DNA from: Neoarius graeffei | Lineage: Eukaryota > Chordata > Actinopteri > Siluriformes > Ariidae | Direction of reading: 5' to 3' | Assembly: GCF_027579695.1 (NCBI RefSeq) | Contig: NC_083575.1 | Location: 66,997,154 to 67,061,153, forward strand | Length of the DNA: 64,000 nt | Part shown: positions 43,557 through 55,439 of the stretch, piece after piece | Position numbering within the stretch: position 1 is the stretch's first letter | Layout of the letters: the number at the start of each line of letters is the position of its first letter | The notes under the pieces: model-generated | What the model was told of the DNA's origin: nothing | The model's database searches: none | The model's input: only the letters and a program-made list of their open reading frames with translations | Position numbers and translations under genes: made by a program

Positions 43557-45857
43557 ATGAGAAAGTCCAAGGAGCTCAGTGCAGATCTGAGAAAGAGGAT
43601 CGCAGATGTACACAACTCCAGAATGTCTCTTGGAGCCATTTCTAAACAACTGCAAGTTCCAAGATCAGTTCAAACAATTGTATCCAAGTTATTGTGAGGT
43701 GTAGTCACTTTGCCAAGCCACTTTGCTTCAAAACAGTCACCCTTAGCTGAAAGGAAATTGGTTTGGATGGTCAGGAACAACCTGGGAACCACCATGGCAC
43801 AGCCCTGCCATGAACTAGAAGCTGATGGATCACTGTCTACAGTTCAGATCACCATGGACTAAGAGGCTGCTATCCAAGAAATAACCCCCTGCTCCAAAAT
43901 TGACACCTTCAAGCTGAACTAAAGTTTGAAGTTGACCACATGGACAAAGAAAAAAGCCTTCTGGAGGAAAGCTGTATGGTCACATGAGACAAAGATTGAG
44001 TTGCTTGGCCACAGTGACCACCATGTACAGAGGGACACTGTACCAGCTGGTGGTGGTGGTAGGATCATCATGCTCTGGGGTTGTTTTGCTGCCAACAGAA
44101 CTGGTTCATTGCACAAAGTGGATGGAATAATGAAGAAGGAGGACTACCTCAGAATTCTTCAGCATAAACCATCAGAAACTTGAACACGACTTGGGACTTG
44201 GGAGTTACAACAGGACAATGATCCCAAACATGCATCAGAGCTGGTTGTGGAGGATAAAGCAGGCTAACATTACTGATGCAGGCAAAACATCGGTCCTGGT
44301 GTTAATGGACCTCAGTGCAGCTTTTGATACTGTTGATCACAACATACTGCTATATCGACTTGAACACTGGGTTGGGTTGACTGGTAAAGTTATCAATTGG
44401 TTAAAATCATACTTAAAAGATAGAAGCTTATTTGTTACCATGGGAAATTGTACCTCAACATCAATGTCCTTGACCTGTGGTGTCCCCCAGGAGTCGATCC
44501 TTGGACCATTACTATTCAACCTTTATATGCTCCCACTTGGACAAATTATCAAGAACAACTCAATTTTGTATCACTGCTATGCAGATGACACCCAAATTTA
44601 TTTTGCTCTATCGCCTAATGATTATGCCCCCCCTTGAATGTCTCTACCAGTGTATCGACCAAATCAACAACTGGATGTCACAAAATTTTCTTCAGCTGAA
44701 CACAGATAAAACAGAAGTAATTCTATTTGGGAAAAAAGATGAAAGACTCAGGATTACCACTATTCTTGACACAAAGGGGATTAAAACAAAAGATATGGTT
44801 TCATTGACAGCGAGCTAAACTTTGACAGTCATATGAAAGCAATCACTAAATCGGCATTTTATCACCTAAAAAAACATTTCCAAACTAAGAGGACTTATGT
44901 CAAAAAATGATCTGGAAAAACTTATACATGCCTTCATCTCTAGCAGGGTTGACTACTGCAATGGCCTTTTCACAGGCCTGCCAAAAAAGACCATCAAATG
45001 ACTTCAGCTGATTCAAAATGCAGCGGCTAGGGTTCTCACACGAACAAAAAGAACAGAGCACATTACTCCAATTCTAAGGTCCCTTCATTGGCTTCCAATA
45101 AGCTACAGAATTGACTTTAAAGCATTGCTGCTGGTGTACAAATCTCTAAATGGTACAGGGCCCAATTACCTCTCTGATATGTTGCAGCAGCCTAACTCAA
45201 TCAGATCTACCAGACTGCAGCAGCAAAATTTACTGATAAAACCTGTTGTTAAAACAAAATGTGGTGAAGCAGCTTTTAGCTGCTATGCAGTACAGCTATG
45301 GAACCAACTCCCAGAGGACATCAAAAATGCTCCTGCTGTTGGCAGCTTCAAATCTAGACTAAAGACCAAGCTGTTTTCAGATGCTTTCTGCTAACTGATA
45401 AATATCATCATCTTTACGTTTTAAACTTTACTTAACTTTTACAGTCTTTGCATGTTTTAAACTTTACTTAACTTTTATTCCATTTTATTCTGCTTTTTTT
45501 TACTGAACTTTTACTTCATTTTATTACTTTATTTCTACTATTGTTTAATTCTTATATTATTTTTATTTTTCTCTCTTCTTCCCCCTTTATTTTATGTAAT
45601 TTTATTTTCTATTGTTTACTGTTTTGCCTTTACTTCTGTAAAGCACGTTGAACTGCCACTGTGTATGAAATGCGCTATATAAATAAACTTGCCTTGCCTT
45701 GCCTAACATTAAGCTTAAAACAAGTCCTGACATCAACCCAATTGAAAATATATGGACCGTGCTTATAAGTCAAGTCCATGTCAAGAAAAAAAAATGCAAT
45801 TGAACTCTACCAATTCTACCATGAAGAGTTGTGAAATATCCAACCAGAATTCTGCCG
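43557..45857 (+). pseudogene. Tc1 transposase, decayed and split by a LINE
   Basis: Starts MRKSKELSADLRKRIADVHN with the HTH (GAISKQLQVPRSSVQTIVSK) and then a TGA near 43694. The catalytic part follows with several frame breaks: WSHETKIEL (the first catalytic Asp is His), then the DNDPKH region at about 44213, the LINE, and NPIENIW near 45736. It cannot make active enzyme. Confidence 0.85.
44273..45702 (+). mobile_element. L2/CR1-like LINE 3' fragment nested in the Tc1
   Basis: 1430 bp flanked by CTAACATTA (44264-44272, 45703-45711). It encodes RT from LMDLSAAFDTVDHN through GVPQESILGPLLF and CYADDTQIY (YADD box) to the C-terminal LLVYKSLNGTGPNYLSDML...LWNQLPEDIK. Frameshifts near 44630 and 44810 break it. 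The tail has CTTGC/CTTGCC repeats, a tandem 3' end usual for this clade. Confidence 0.9.
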
Positions 45858-46343
45858 GAAGCTTGTTCATGGTAAACAAAAATGTTTGATCAAGGTGAAT
45901 CTTGCAAAGAGACATTTTACCCAAATATTAGGTGTGCTGTATGTATATTTTTGACCCTGTATGTATAATTTTGACCGTGTTGATTTCAGAAAACACAAAG
46001 AAAATTAAAACTTGTGCACCAAATTCTAGTGTTGTTGTTTTTTAAATTAAATATGTAAGCTGTACTTTCTGCCACAGAAAAAGAACAGTTCAAAGAAATT
46101 ACTGAAAGCCCAAATATTGCCATGACATTCATATCCAAGAGGACATTCATGTCACTGTATGTAAACTTCTGACCACAACTGTATGCTATTCATTTAGTAC
46201 ATAGAATGTGCATGTGGGAATTTAATGTAAATATATTTTTATGAATATGAATACATTTATGTCAGCGACCGTTCCCCGACCTGAAGGCGCAGGGAAACGA
46301 CCCTCTCATAAACTGGAGAGAACTCCGATGTTAGCGTGCCAAA

Positions 46344-46840
46344 CTAGGGGGCTACCAGTAGCCCCACCCCTGCCCAGAGCCGCTCACCCTTGGCAACTCC
46401 AGCATAGAAGAGAGTCCAACCCCTTTCCAGGAAATTGGTTCCAGAGCCCAAGCTATGCATTGAGGTGAGCCCAACTATATCTAGTCGGTACCGCTCAACC
46501 TCACACACAAGCTCAGGCTCCTTTCCCACCAGAGAGGTGACATTCCATGTCCCAAAAGCCAGTTTTGTCAGCCGGGGATCAGTACACCAGGGTCTCCACC
46601 TTTGGCTGCCATCCAATCCACAGTGCACTGGACCCTTACGACACCTCCTGAGGGTGGTGGGTCCACAGGAGAGTGGTTCCGTGTTGCTCATTCGGGCTGG
46701 GCCCAGCCAGGCCCCATGGATATAGGCCCGACCACCAGGCATTCGCCGAAGAGCCCCTCCCCCAGGCCTGGCTCCAGGGTGGGGGCCCAGTATCCCTGGT
46801 CCAGATGAGGGTACTCGGATACCTGTTTTTTCTTTCATAA
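46344..46840 (-). pseudogene. Rex3 5' endonuclease-coding segment, inverted
   Basis: Minus strand reads KLAFGTWNVTSLVGKEPELV...YRLDIVGLTSMHS and GVGLLVAP, the start of an AP endonuclease domain. Its continuation is on the + strand at 46900 (TVICAYVPNG...[13 protein letters not shown]). Confidence 0.85.
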
Positions 46841-46892
46841 GGGTCCTTTTTTCATAAGGGTCATTTCCCTGCACCTTCGGGTCAGGGAACGG

Positions 46893-47440
46893 TCACTGAC
46901 TATCATTTGCGCTTATGTGCCAAATGGTAGTTCGGAGTACCCGGCCTTCTTGGAGTCCTTGAGTAGGGTGCTAGACAGTGCACCATGAGAGGACTCCATT
47001 GTTTTACTGGGGGACTTCAATGCTCACGTGGGCAATGACAGTGAGACCTGGAGGGGTGTGATTGAGAGGAATGGCCTGCCTGATCTGAACCCGAGTGGTG
47101 TTCAGTTGTTGGACTTTTGTGCCATGCACGGTTTGGCCATAACGAACACCATGTTTGAGCATAAGGGTGTCCATAAGTGCACGTGGCACAAGGACACCCT
47201 AGGCCACAGATTGATGATTGACTTTGTAGTTGTTTCATCTGATCTACGACCATATGTCTTGGACACTTGGGTGAAGAGAGGAGCAGAGCTGTCAACTGAT
47301 CACTACCTGGTGGCAAGCTGGATCAGATGGCAGAGGAGGAAGCCAGACAGACCGGGCAGGCCCAAACAAGTAGTGAGGGTATGCTGGAAACGTCTGGCAG
47401 AGGCTCCCATCCATCGGATCTTCACCTGTCACATCCGGTA
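46893..47440 (+). pseudogene. Rex3 endonuclease domain, second part
   Basis: Encodes ICAYVPNGSSEYPAF, a TGA near 46986, then [13 protein letters not shown] and [10 protein letters not shown], the GDFN and SDH-like catalytic motifs of AP endonucleases. A TAG near 47440 separates it from the long RT frame. Confidence 0.87.
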
Positions 47441-47492
47441 GAGCTTCAACTCCATACCGGGGGAGGATGGGGATATTGAGTCCAAGTGGACC

Positions 47493-49454
47493 ATGTTCCG
47501 CACCTCCATTGCTGAGGCGGCCGTGCAGAGCTGTGGCTGCAAGGTTGTTGGTGCCTGTCATGGCGGTAATCCCCAAACACACTGGTGGACACCTGTGGTG
47601 AGGGGAGCCATCAAGCTGAAAAAGGAGTCCTATCAGGCTTGGTTAGCCTGTGGGTCTGCAGAGGCAGCTGACAGATACCGACGGGCCAAGCAGAATGCGG
47701 CTCTGGCAGTCACTGAAGCAAAAACTTGGGCGTGGGAGGAGTTCGGAGAGGCCATGGAAAGTGACTTTCGGTCGGCCTCGAAGAGATTCTGGCAAACCGT
47801 TCGGCGGCTCAGGAAAGGAAAACCGTGCTCTGTCCCTACTGTTTACAGTGAGAATGGAGTGCTGTTGACCTCAACTGGGGACATCATCCAACGGTGGAAG
47901 GAATACTTTGAGGATCTCCTCAATCCCACCTTCATGTTGTCCGAGGAGGACACAGAGTCTGAGGGTGCTTGGGAGGACTCGCCTATCACAGGGGCTGAGG
48001 TTGCCGAGGTGGTTGAAAAGCTCCTCGGTGGCCGGGCTCCGGGGGTGGATGAGATTCGTCCTGAGTTCCTGAAGGCACCAGATGTTGTTGGGCTGTCTTG
48101 GCTGACACGCCTCTTCAACATTGCATGGAGGTCAGGGACAGTGCCTCTGGATTGGCAGACTGGGGTGGTGGTCCCCCTTTTTAAAAAGGGGGACCGGAGA
48201 GTTTGTTCCAACTATAGGGGGATCACACTTCTCAGCCTCCCTGGGAAAGCCTATGCTGGGGTGCTGGAGAGGAGAGTCCGGTCGATAGTCGAACCTTGGA
48301 TTCAGGAGGAACAATGCGGATTTCGTCCTGGTCATGGAACACTGGACCAGCTCCTTACACTTGCAAGGGTACTGGAGGATGCATGGGAGTTTGCCCAATT
48401 GGTCTACATGTGTTTTGTGGACCTGGAGAAGGCTTACGACCGTGTCCCTCATGGTGCCCTGTGGGGGATGCTTTGGGAGTATGGGGTTCAGGGCCCACTA
48501 CTGCAGGCCATTCAGTCCCTGTATGAACAGAGCAAGAGTTTGGTTCGCATTGCCAGCAGTAAGTCGGACTTGTTTCCCGTGCATGTTGGACTCCGCCGAG
48601 GCTGTCCTTTGTCACCGGTTCTGTTCATAACTTTTATGGACAGAATTTCTAGGCACAGCCAAGGGGCGGAGGGTGTCTGGTTTGGTGGCATCAGGATCAT
48701 GTCTCTGCTTTTTGTGGATGATGTGGTCCTGTTGGTTTCATCAATCTGTGACTTACAGCATGCACTGGGATGGTTTGCAGCCGAGTGCGAAGCGGCTGGG
48801 ATGAGGATCAGTACCTCCAAGTCCATGGCCATGGCGCTCAGCCGGAAACAGGTGGAGTGCCTACTCCAGGTCAGGGGGGAGTTGCTACCTAAAGTGGAGG
48901 AGTTTAAGTATCTCGGGGTTTTGTTCACGAGTCAGGATAAGGGGAAGCGGGAGTTGGACAGAAGGATCAGGGCAGTGTCAGCAGTGATGTGGACGCTAAA
49001 CTGGTCTGTTGTGGTAAAGAGAGAGCTGAGCCAAAAGGCAAAGCTCTCAATTTACTGGTCCATCTACGTTCCCACTCTTACCTATGATCACGAGCTATGG
49101 GTAGTGACTGAAAGAATGAGATCGCGGATACAAGCGGTAGAAATGAGTTTTCTCTGCAGGGTGGCTGGGCTCTCCCTTAGAGACAGGGTGAGAAGTTTGG
49201 CCATTCGGGAGAGACTCGGAGTAGAACCGGTGCTCCTCCACATCCAAAGGAGTCAGTTGAGGTGGTTTGGGCACCTTGTTAGGATGCCCCCTGGACGCCT
49301 CCCAAGGGAGGTTTTCTGGGCATGCCCCACTGGGAGGAGACCCTGGGGCAGACCCAGGACACGCTGGAGAGATTACATCTCTCGGCTGTCCTGGGAACGC
49401 CTCGGCATTCCCCTGGAAGAGCTGGTGGAGGTGGCTGGGGAGAGGGAAGTCTAG
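47493..49454 (+). CDS. Rex3-like reverse transcriptase, 653 open codons
   Basis: The frame has no stop in 1962 bp. Motifs: GRAPGVDEIRPEFLKA, VPLFKKGDRRVCSNYRGITL, EEQCGFRPGHGTLDQL, CFVDLEKAYDRVP (first Asp), GLRRGCPLSPVLF, LLFVDDVVLL (catalytic FVDD in place of the usual FADD), EFKYLGVLF, YDHELWVVTE, QLRWFGHLVRMPPGRLP and RPRTRWRDYI. It is the RT and C-terminal part of a larger protein whose upstream part carries two stops and an inversion, so 47493 is only where the frame opens. The A-to-V change beside the catalytic DD is unusual for Rex3 and may be a mutation. Confidence 0.87.
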   Translation: MFRTSIAEAAVQSCGCKVVGACHGGNPQTHWWTPVVRGAIKLKKESYQAWLACGSAEAADRYRRAKQNAALAVTEAKTWAWEEFGEAMESDFRSASKRFWQTVRRLRKGKPCSVPTVYSENGVLLTSTGDIIQRWKEYFEDLLNPTFMLSEEDTESEGAWEDSPITGAEVAEVVEKLLGGRAPGVDEIRPEFLKAPDVVGLSWLTRLFNIAWRSGTVPLDWQTGVVVPLFKKGDRRVCSNYRGITLLSLPGKAYAGVLERRVRSIVEPWIQEEQCGFRPGHGTLDQLLTLARVLEDAWEFAQLVYMCFVDLEKAYDRVPHGALWGMLWEYGVQGPLLQAIQSLYEQSKSLVRIASSKSDLFPVHVGLRRGCPLSPVLFITFMDRISRHSQGAEGVWFGGIRIMSLLFVDDVVLLVSSICDLQHALGWFAAECEAAGMRISTSKSMAMALSRKQVECLLQVRGELLPKVEEFKYLGVLFTSQDKGKRELDRRIRAVSAVMWTLNWSVVVKRELSQKAKLSIYWSIYVPTLTYDHELWVVTERMRSRIQAVEMSFLCRVAGLSLRDRVRSLAIRERLGVEPVLLHIQRSQLRWFGHLVRMPPGRLPREVFWACPTGRRPWGRPRTRWRDYISRLSWERLGIPLEELVEVAGEREV

Positions 49455-49525
49455 GCTGCTCTGCTTAGGCTGCTACCCCCGTGACCCGGATCCGGATAAG
49501 CAGTAGAAGATGGATGGATGGATGG

Positions 49526-49902
49526 ATACATTTATTCAAATATGTTATTCACAGATAATGTGTTCTAAAGATATATAAATACAGATATGAATACAATTTT
49601 TGAAAGAAATCTTGCCAGAATTGTTCACAGGGCATCTGGTTCAGACCAGAGGTTTGTGTAGAATAAAAGACAAAAAAGTCATGTGGGTGGGAGGTTTTTA
49701 CTTTCATGCAGGTGAGAGCAAACTGATTTCAGATGTGCAGCTCAAATAAAGACCACGTTCATTCACATAAGACGGTCCTTAGTAACTAAACTGATTGCTT
49801 AAATTAGTCTACTAGTTTGTTTCGATTTTGGGAAATAGAAGAAACTAACTTCAACTTCAAATTGATGCATTATCACACGTTGGTATAAATAAAAATAATA
49901 AC
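49526..49902 (+). other. prss12 intron between Rex3 and the hAT nest
   Basis: Unassigned. Confidence 0.5.
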
Positions 49903-50197
49903 CCTGTGAGCAGAGGTGGAAAGTAACGAATTACATTACTCGCGTTACTGTACTTGAGTAGCTTTTTTGTGTACTTATACTTTTTCAAGTAATTTTTAAA
50001 GAGTGTACTTTTACTTTTACTTAAGTATGTTTTCTTTTAAGTAGTGTACTTCGGTACATTTTACATCACAACTGTTACTGAGTAAAAATAAAAAATAAAT
50101 AAAAAATTAAAAAAGGCTAAAACGGAGAAGGGGAAATGCGTTCTGGAAATGAATCATGGGAAGGACAGTTGTCGTGCGCGCGAGTCTCACAGAGACG

Positions 50198-50209
50198 ATG
50201 GCGGACATG
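50198..50209 (+). pseudogene. Start of hAT A transposase exon (MADM), before the nested insert
   Basis: ATGGCGGACATG encodes the first four residues. hAT B inserted here, duplicating CGGACATG. The frame resumes at 53015 with GAGGAGACC. Confidence 0.8.
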
Positions 50210-50516
50210 CACTGGCGCTTTAAGGGGGGGGGGCTTCGGGGGGCTCAAGCCCCTGGGCCACAGCCAATCGGGGGCCTTGTAATATTAATAAAATAATAAA
50301 CTGTCGGAATCGTGGGCCTACATTAATGTACGGATAGAAATAAGGTTAGAAATAAATGAGTGCACAGTAGCCTGCTGTAAGAGACATGGTGGATGTGGTT
50401 CGTGAAACGAACACCCACAACTGTACCAGAATAAAATGTAACAAAATGTAACGTCACGCACGAAAGCGCGCCAAAGACTGCAGACTGCAAAGACACAAAT
50501 TTAGAGGCTTTGAAAG

Positions 50517-50615
50517 ATGAAGCGTTCACATGTTAGCGGGGCGCATAAAAGGAAAAAAAAGAGAGAGATGCAGGTAATGATAGAATCGTTGCCTAAAGTC
50601 ACAGACTTTTTTAAG
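50517..50615 (+). pseudogene. First-exon remnant of a hAT (zf-MYM1-like) transposase
   Basis: 33 codons, MKRSHVSGAHKRKKKREMQV...SLPKVTDFFK, ending at AAG|GTAAGA. The pattern of KRxxxSGAxKRKKKK followed by LPKxTxFF is the usual N-terminus of proteins annotated as zinc finger MYM-type 1-like, which are hAT-derived. The rest of the gene is missing, and the piece at 50817-50951 (MSKTASTEEIDEKIV) may be a second exon. Confidence 0.5.
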
Positions 50616-51481
50616 GTAAGAATCACCAATCTGTTCAGAATATCAGCTACTTATCAGTTATCAGCCTACCAGCAGCTAGGCTATGTGCAGCTAGGCTGGA
50701 TATGCTATGATCTGTCCAACAGTAAAATAAATCAGTTGTGATTTGAATACGTGTCGTGTGATTTGAGTTATAATCCTGTTAGTATAATAGCATATTTCGA
50801 TGGGGATAATAAAATGTCTAAAACGGCATCTACTGAAGAAATTGATGAAAAGATTGTAGCCTATAATTGTCACAGTTCGGGCAGCAGACAGAGTAAGCAT
50901 ACTGAGGGGAATAGCAATACAAAGCTAGCGCAGATCCACATTTCTCGCTAGCTGTGTTGGGTGTGTTGTTAACCCGTGTGGATTTAAGTGAAATACTTGA
51001 GAAGTTCTGTGGTCAAGACAACGTTTTAAGGTAAGGACACTTGATTATTAATGTTTGCCCGCCGTGGCTTGTTGTTGACGAAAGGCCCACATGATTTTGC
51101 CTTATGCAGCTACTGCTAGCATCATGCTTTGAACTAGGTTAAGCTCATTTGCGCTAAAGGATGGGTTTATTGAAGGACTTTGATGTAGCTAGTTTCTTTT
51201 TAAAAAATCGTATGCTCAAAACAGTATGCCCGTGTTCATCATGTTTAACTTTTTTCTTGATGGAGTGCATGAAATATTGTTGCAAGTGGTATTTCGATGC
51301 AGTCATGTCAAAAAGGCAGTTGAATGCACGGTCTTATTCAAGGAGAAGGAAGACTTGCATGATGCTTGAACATAGATCGGTAAAATAGACCCTAGTAGGA
51401 CTTGGTTTCGTGTATTTCGGTCTGTAGAGTTATGAGTTTGGCCGCTGTCCATGGTGTTTACGTTTCATGTGGCCGCCGAGC

Positions 51482-52558
51482 CAAGTACCTTCATCATCAT
51501 CATCATCATGTTCCCCTGTCAAAAGTTAAACTCTCTAGGGGTGCTTCTGCTGTAGCAGTTGCAGCAATTGCTCAAAGTTTGATTTGTCCATCATCATACG
51601 TCTTATCTGTTGGGTGTCTATGCCCAGCAGATTTTCCCATTTCGTCCATTTGTAACCATTTTTGTCAAACAGGAGCTGCTTTTGCACTTGGTTATTGCCC
51701 ATCCCGCAAACGTGAGCAATATATTTTAGTTGTTGTACGTAGCAGGATAGTTTTATATCCTGGGTTCCTGTCAGTTTCCGGAGGTCAGCATTGGACATCT
51801 TGTAGCTCCAGTCTATATCTTCATTTGTAGTGTTCTTTTGGTCAGGGGCATTCTTTCGTTTATATCCACCTTTAATCATTTTCCTTAGGAAGCCGTGCCA
51901 CACTACCTCAATTTTGTGAATTTCACTGGATGATAGTTGCCATGCCTGTGTGCTGTACAGGAGACGAGATCGAACGCATGCCACTAGGAACTTTATACGG
52001 GTTTTTAGTAGTATTCGGAGGTCGGTTAGAATGTGTTTCAGTTCATTCCATTTCATGAATGCAGCACTTATCCTAGCATGCAGGAAGTGTGAGGATTCAT
52101 CACAGTTGCTGACATTATAACCAAGATATTTAAAGGTGCGGACGTTTTTAATATTAGTGCCGCCAAGGGAAATGATACTTGGTTTACATTTGATATCCTC
52201 ATTGACGTTAAAAGCCATTGTTTCTGTTTTGACATATGATATTTGTAAACCAAAGCGGGTGTAGGTCTTATCATACAACTGAAGAATATTCTGAAGCTCC
52301 TCGATGGATCCAGTGAGTATGGCCTGATCATCTGCGTATAGAGTCTCTGTTATGCAACCCTCTCCTGATGCTCATGCTTTCGTACGCATTTCTCTTGTGG
52401 ATACCTCATTTGGAATGCAATATCTGAACTTGAAGCCTGTATCTGGGTACAGTTTTGATATCTCATGCTGGTCAAGCCTGACAACAAAGTCCATATAGAT
52501 ATTAAAAACTGATGGCGATTCTAGGGCACCTTGTCTTGCAGTGAATGTTTGTTTTCAT
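51482..52558 (-). mobile_element. LINE fragment nested in hAT B, minus strand
   Basis: 1077 bp flanked by a 10-bp duplication GCCGCCGAGC (51472-51481, 52559-52568). The 3' tail is (ATG)n on the minus strand, near 51491-51508. It is 5'-truncated inside RT at the GARQGALESPSVFN motif, so the copy arrived incomplete. Confidence 0.87.
51535..52555 (-). pseudogene. RT/C-terminal part of a LINE with a YADD box
   Basis: On the minus strand: RQGALESPSVFNIYMDF, a stop near 52376, LYADDQAILTGSIEEL (catalytic YADD, about 52290-52345), then 248 open codons with FGLQISYVKTETMAFN, TFKYLGYNVS, SRLLYSTQAWQL and a DNA-binding-like C-terminus. The clade is not clear to me. Confidence 0.8.
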
Positions 52559-53014
52559 GCCGCCGAGCTATTTTTATGTATTTTATTTTTTAAAAGGACT
52601 TGTCTGTAGGTGTGTGTGTTTTATGTTTACAACACATAGGTCTACATTAGCGCACGCGCGCTTGTGTGGTTATCTCTGGTCATACCCCTGCATGAAAGTT
52701 GCGCAGTATCACTGTCCTGTCCATGGTAATAATCAGAACTGGCTCTGTAATGATAGTGCACATGTTCTTCTCTCCCTCTGTGGTCGGATGTGTTGAGTGA
52801 CGTGAGTGTGGGCCTTGCGCAGCTACGCTGAGCCAAACGTAACCTATCGTAGGCTTCTAGGCTAATTACGCGCTTACACTGTAAATGCTTGACACGTATT
52901 GCAAATAAAATAAGAGTGTTTTCCTGGCCAACGGTAAGGGTAGGGTTGACAGGTAGCCTATGAGGGGCCTAGCCCCTGGGCCACGGGTGTTGATAAAGCG
53001 CCCCTGCGGACATG

Positions 53015-53227
53015 GAGGAGACCGAGGAACCTGTGGTGGACGACCCTGCAGAAAACGCAATTTCTTCCAGTAATGAAGTGCACCCCTGGCCCTACATACG
53101 TGATCACTTCAGCTTCGTAGAGAAAAGGGGTGACAGTTTCATTATGCAATGCAGATTATGTGTGCCCAAGAAGACAACCATTGCGGCATACAAAAATTCG
53201 ACGTCTAATCTGTGCAAGCATGTTGAG
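53015..53227 (+). pseudogene. hAT A transposase exon with BED zinc finger
   Basis: Continues from 50209 in frame: EETEEPVVDDPAENAISSS..., WPYIRDHFSFVEKRGDSF and then CRLCVPKKTT...STSNLCKHVE, the CxxC and first His of a BED finger, which binds DNA in hAT proteins. It ends at GAG|GTAAGT. With the 12 bp upstream it makes 75 codons. The following exons, with the DDE and dimerisation parts, are absent. Confidence 0.85.
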
Positions 53228-53253
53228 GTAAGTATTGTCATTGGCATCATAAT

Positions 53254-53655
53254 CACGGGCGCAGATAGAGGGTGGGACGGGTGGGATTCGTCCCACCCAG
53301 ATTTAAATTCACCTCGTTCGGTCCCCCCCCACTTATAGGGAGGAAAAAACGTCTATGCTGTCTTTCTTTGCATAAGGCAAACCTCACGGAAAAATCAAAA
53401 GACTAATTATCATTCAGTTTATTGAGGTGCACAGCAATGTATACATAGTTGCAACAACTCACATAAAACAAAACAAAGACTGATATTCAGTTGGTTGAGC
53501 TGCGCAGACTGCACAGGTTGCGAGCTCGAGCTTGGTTGCTATGGTTACCCACAACAAGTTTGACAGGCATATCGGGGTTGGGGTTGGTTTGCTGGCAGCT
53601 TTGTCCCCCCCAGTTTTTTGTCCCCCCCAGTTCAAAAAATGTATCTGCGCCCCTG
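53254..53655. mobile_element. hAT-type MITE C nested in hAT A
   Basis: 402 bp with ends CACGGGCGCAGATA and TATCTGCGCCCCTG, flanked by a perfect 8-bp duplication ATCATAAT (53246-53253, 53656-53663). It inserted just 26 bp beyond the BED exon donor. Confidence 0.9.
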
Positions 53656-54361
53656 ATCATAATGTTTCCTTTCCATAGTAAAACCGACAATAGGCTGGTT
53701 ATATTCCAAAAATAGTGGATGGCATTGCTAATGTTGAAGTAGCAACCTGTTGGTACTGTAACATAACGGTAACTACTCTGTTATTCGGTTGGCTAATCAT
53801 GCAAGCAAGTTAGCTCGCCAACCTGACATGATCAGTCCTCCTACCATTCTACATCCAACAGGCCAGAAAGGAATACTAAGCAAAACAAATAATGTTTGAA
53901 TTGAATTGTTCAATAACACACAGTGCACACAGGCAAGCTACGAGATTTCGGTGCAACATTTCACTTTCATATTTCGTGTACAATGCTTTGTGTGTGGTCA
54001 GGGCGATGTAAACGACATGACTGTGTGTATTGACCTTTTTTGTTTGTCTCAGTTTTAATGCAGCATTATCCTAAGCATTCAATTTGATACACTTCCTTTA
54101 AATAAAACATCTGGGTTGAGATGTACATATATCCTTGTTTCCTCTTCTTTTTCATTTTTGCACAACACAATGGAGGCAGAAAACACCCATTGTTAAAAGT
54201 AACATTTTACTTTTACTCAAAGTACATTTTAAATGATCTACTTTTTACTTTTACTTGAGTAGATTTTTTGTCTGGTAACTTTACTTGTACTTAAGTAAAA
54301 TTTCATCAGAGTAACAGTACTTGTACTTGAGTATAATATTTTAGTACTCTTTCCACCTCTG
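53656..54361 (+). other. 3' arm of hAT A, no coding sequence recognised
   Basis: About 700 bp ending in the hAT terminal repeat region (TTACTTTTACTCAAAGTACA...); the transposase core is deleted. Confidence 0.7.
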
Positions 54362-54369
54362 CCTGTGAG

Positions 54370-55439
<1,070 letters not shown>

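Larger units (their letters stand above)
43132..46181 (+). mobile_element. Tc1-like transposon (family C) split by a LINE
   Basis: Ends CATTTGTGGTCAGAAGTTTG and ...AAACTTCTGACCACAACTG, with TA outside (43130-43131, 46182-46183). Inverted repeats of about 200 bp include ATTTGGTGCACAAGTTTTAA. A LINE fragment lies at 44273-45702. Without it the element is about 1.6 kb, the usual Tc1 length. Confidence 0.92.
46261..49525 (+). mobile_element. Rex3-like LINE (RTE clade), near full length, 5' end inverted
   Basis: Flanked by a perfect 10-bp duplication ATACATTTAT (46251-46260, 49526-49535), with a 3' GATG-repeat tail at 49508-49525, as Rex3 has. From about 46857 to the end it reads on the + strand; 46265-46856 is the 5' endonuclease part on the minus strand. 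About 45 bp (GGGTC...CTGAC) is present at both the outer end and the inner junction. This pattern is expected of twin priming. Confidence 0.92.
50210..53006 (+). mobile_element. hAT element B nested in the start-codon region of hAT A
   Basis: 2797 bp (1710 bp without the LINE and its duplication) with ends CACTGGCGCTTTAA and complement of CAGGGGCGCTTTAT, flanked by a perfect 8-bp duplication CGGACATG (50202-50209, 53007-53014). Subterminal segments hold CAAGCCCCTGGGCCAC and CTAGCCCCTGGGCCAC in the same sense. It carries a short exon-like frame at 50517 and a LINE at 51482-52558. Confidence 0.9.
49911..54361 (+). mobile_element. hAT element A (BED-finger type), 4451 bp including nested elements
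   Basis: Ends CAGAGGTGGAAAGTAACGAA and ...AGTACTCTTTCCACCTCTG, flanked by a perfect 8-bp duplication CCTGTGAG (49903-49910, 54362-54369), the hAT length. Subterminal AAGTA/TTACTTGAG repeats resemble Tol2-type ends. It holds one recognisable coding exon, split by hAT B, and is further interrupted by a hAT MITE at 53254-53655. The catalytic domain is absent, so it is non-autonomous. Confidence 0.93.

Noticed and set aside
51535-51830. Plus-strand ORF MVSCISVCRVMSLAAVHGVY over the nested LINE
   Set aside because: It is antisense to a clear reverse transcriptase frame.
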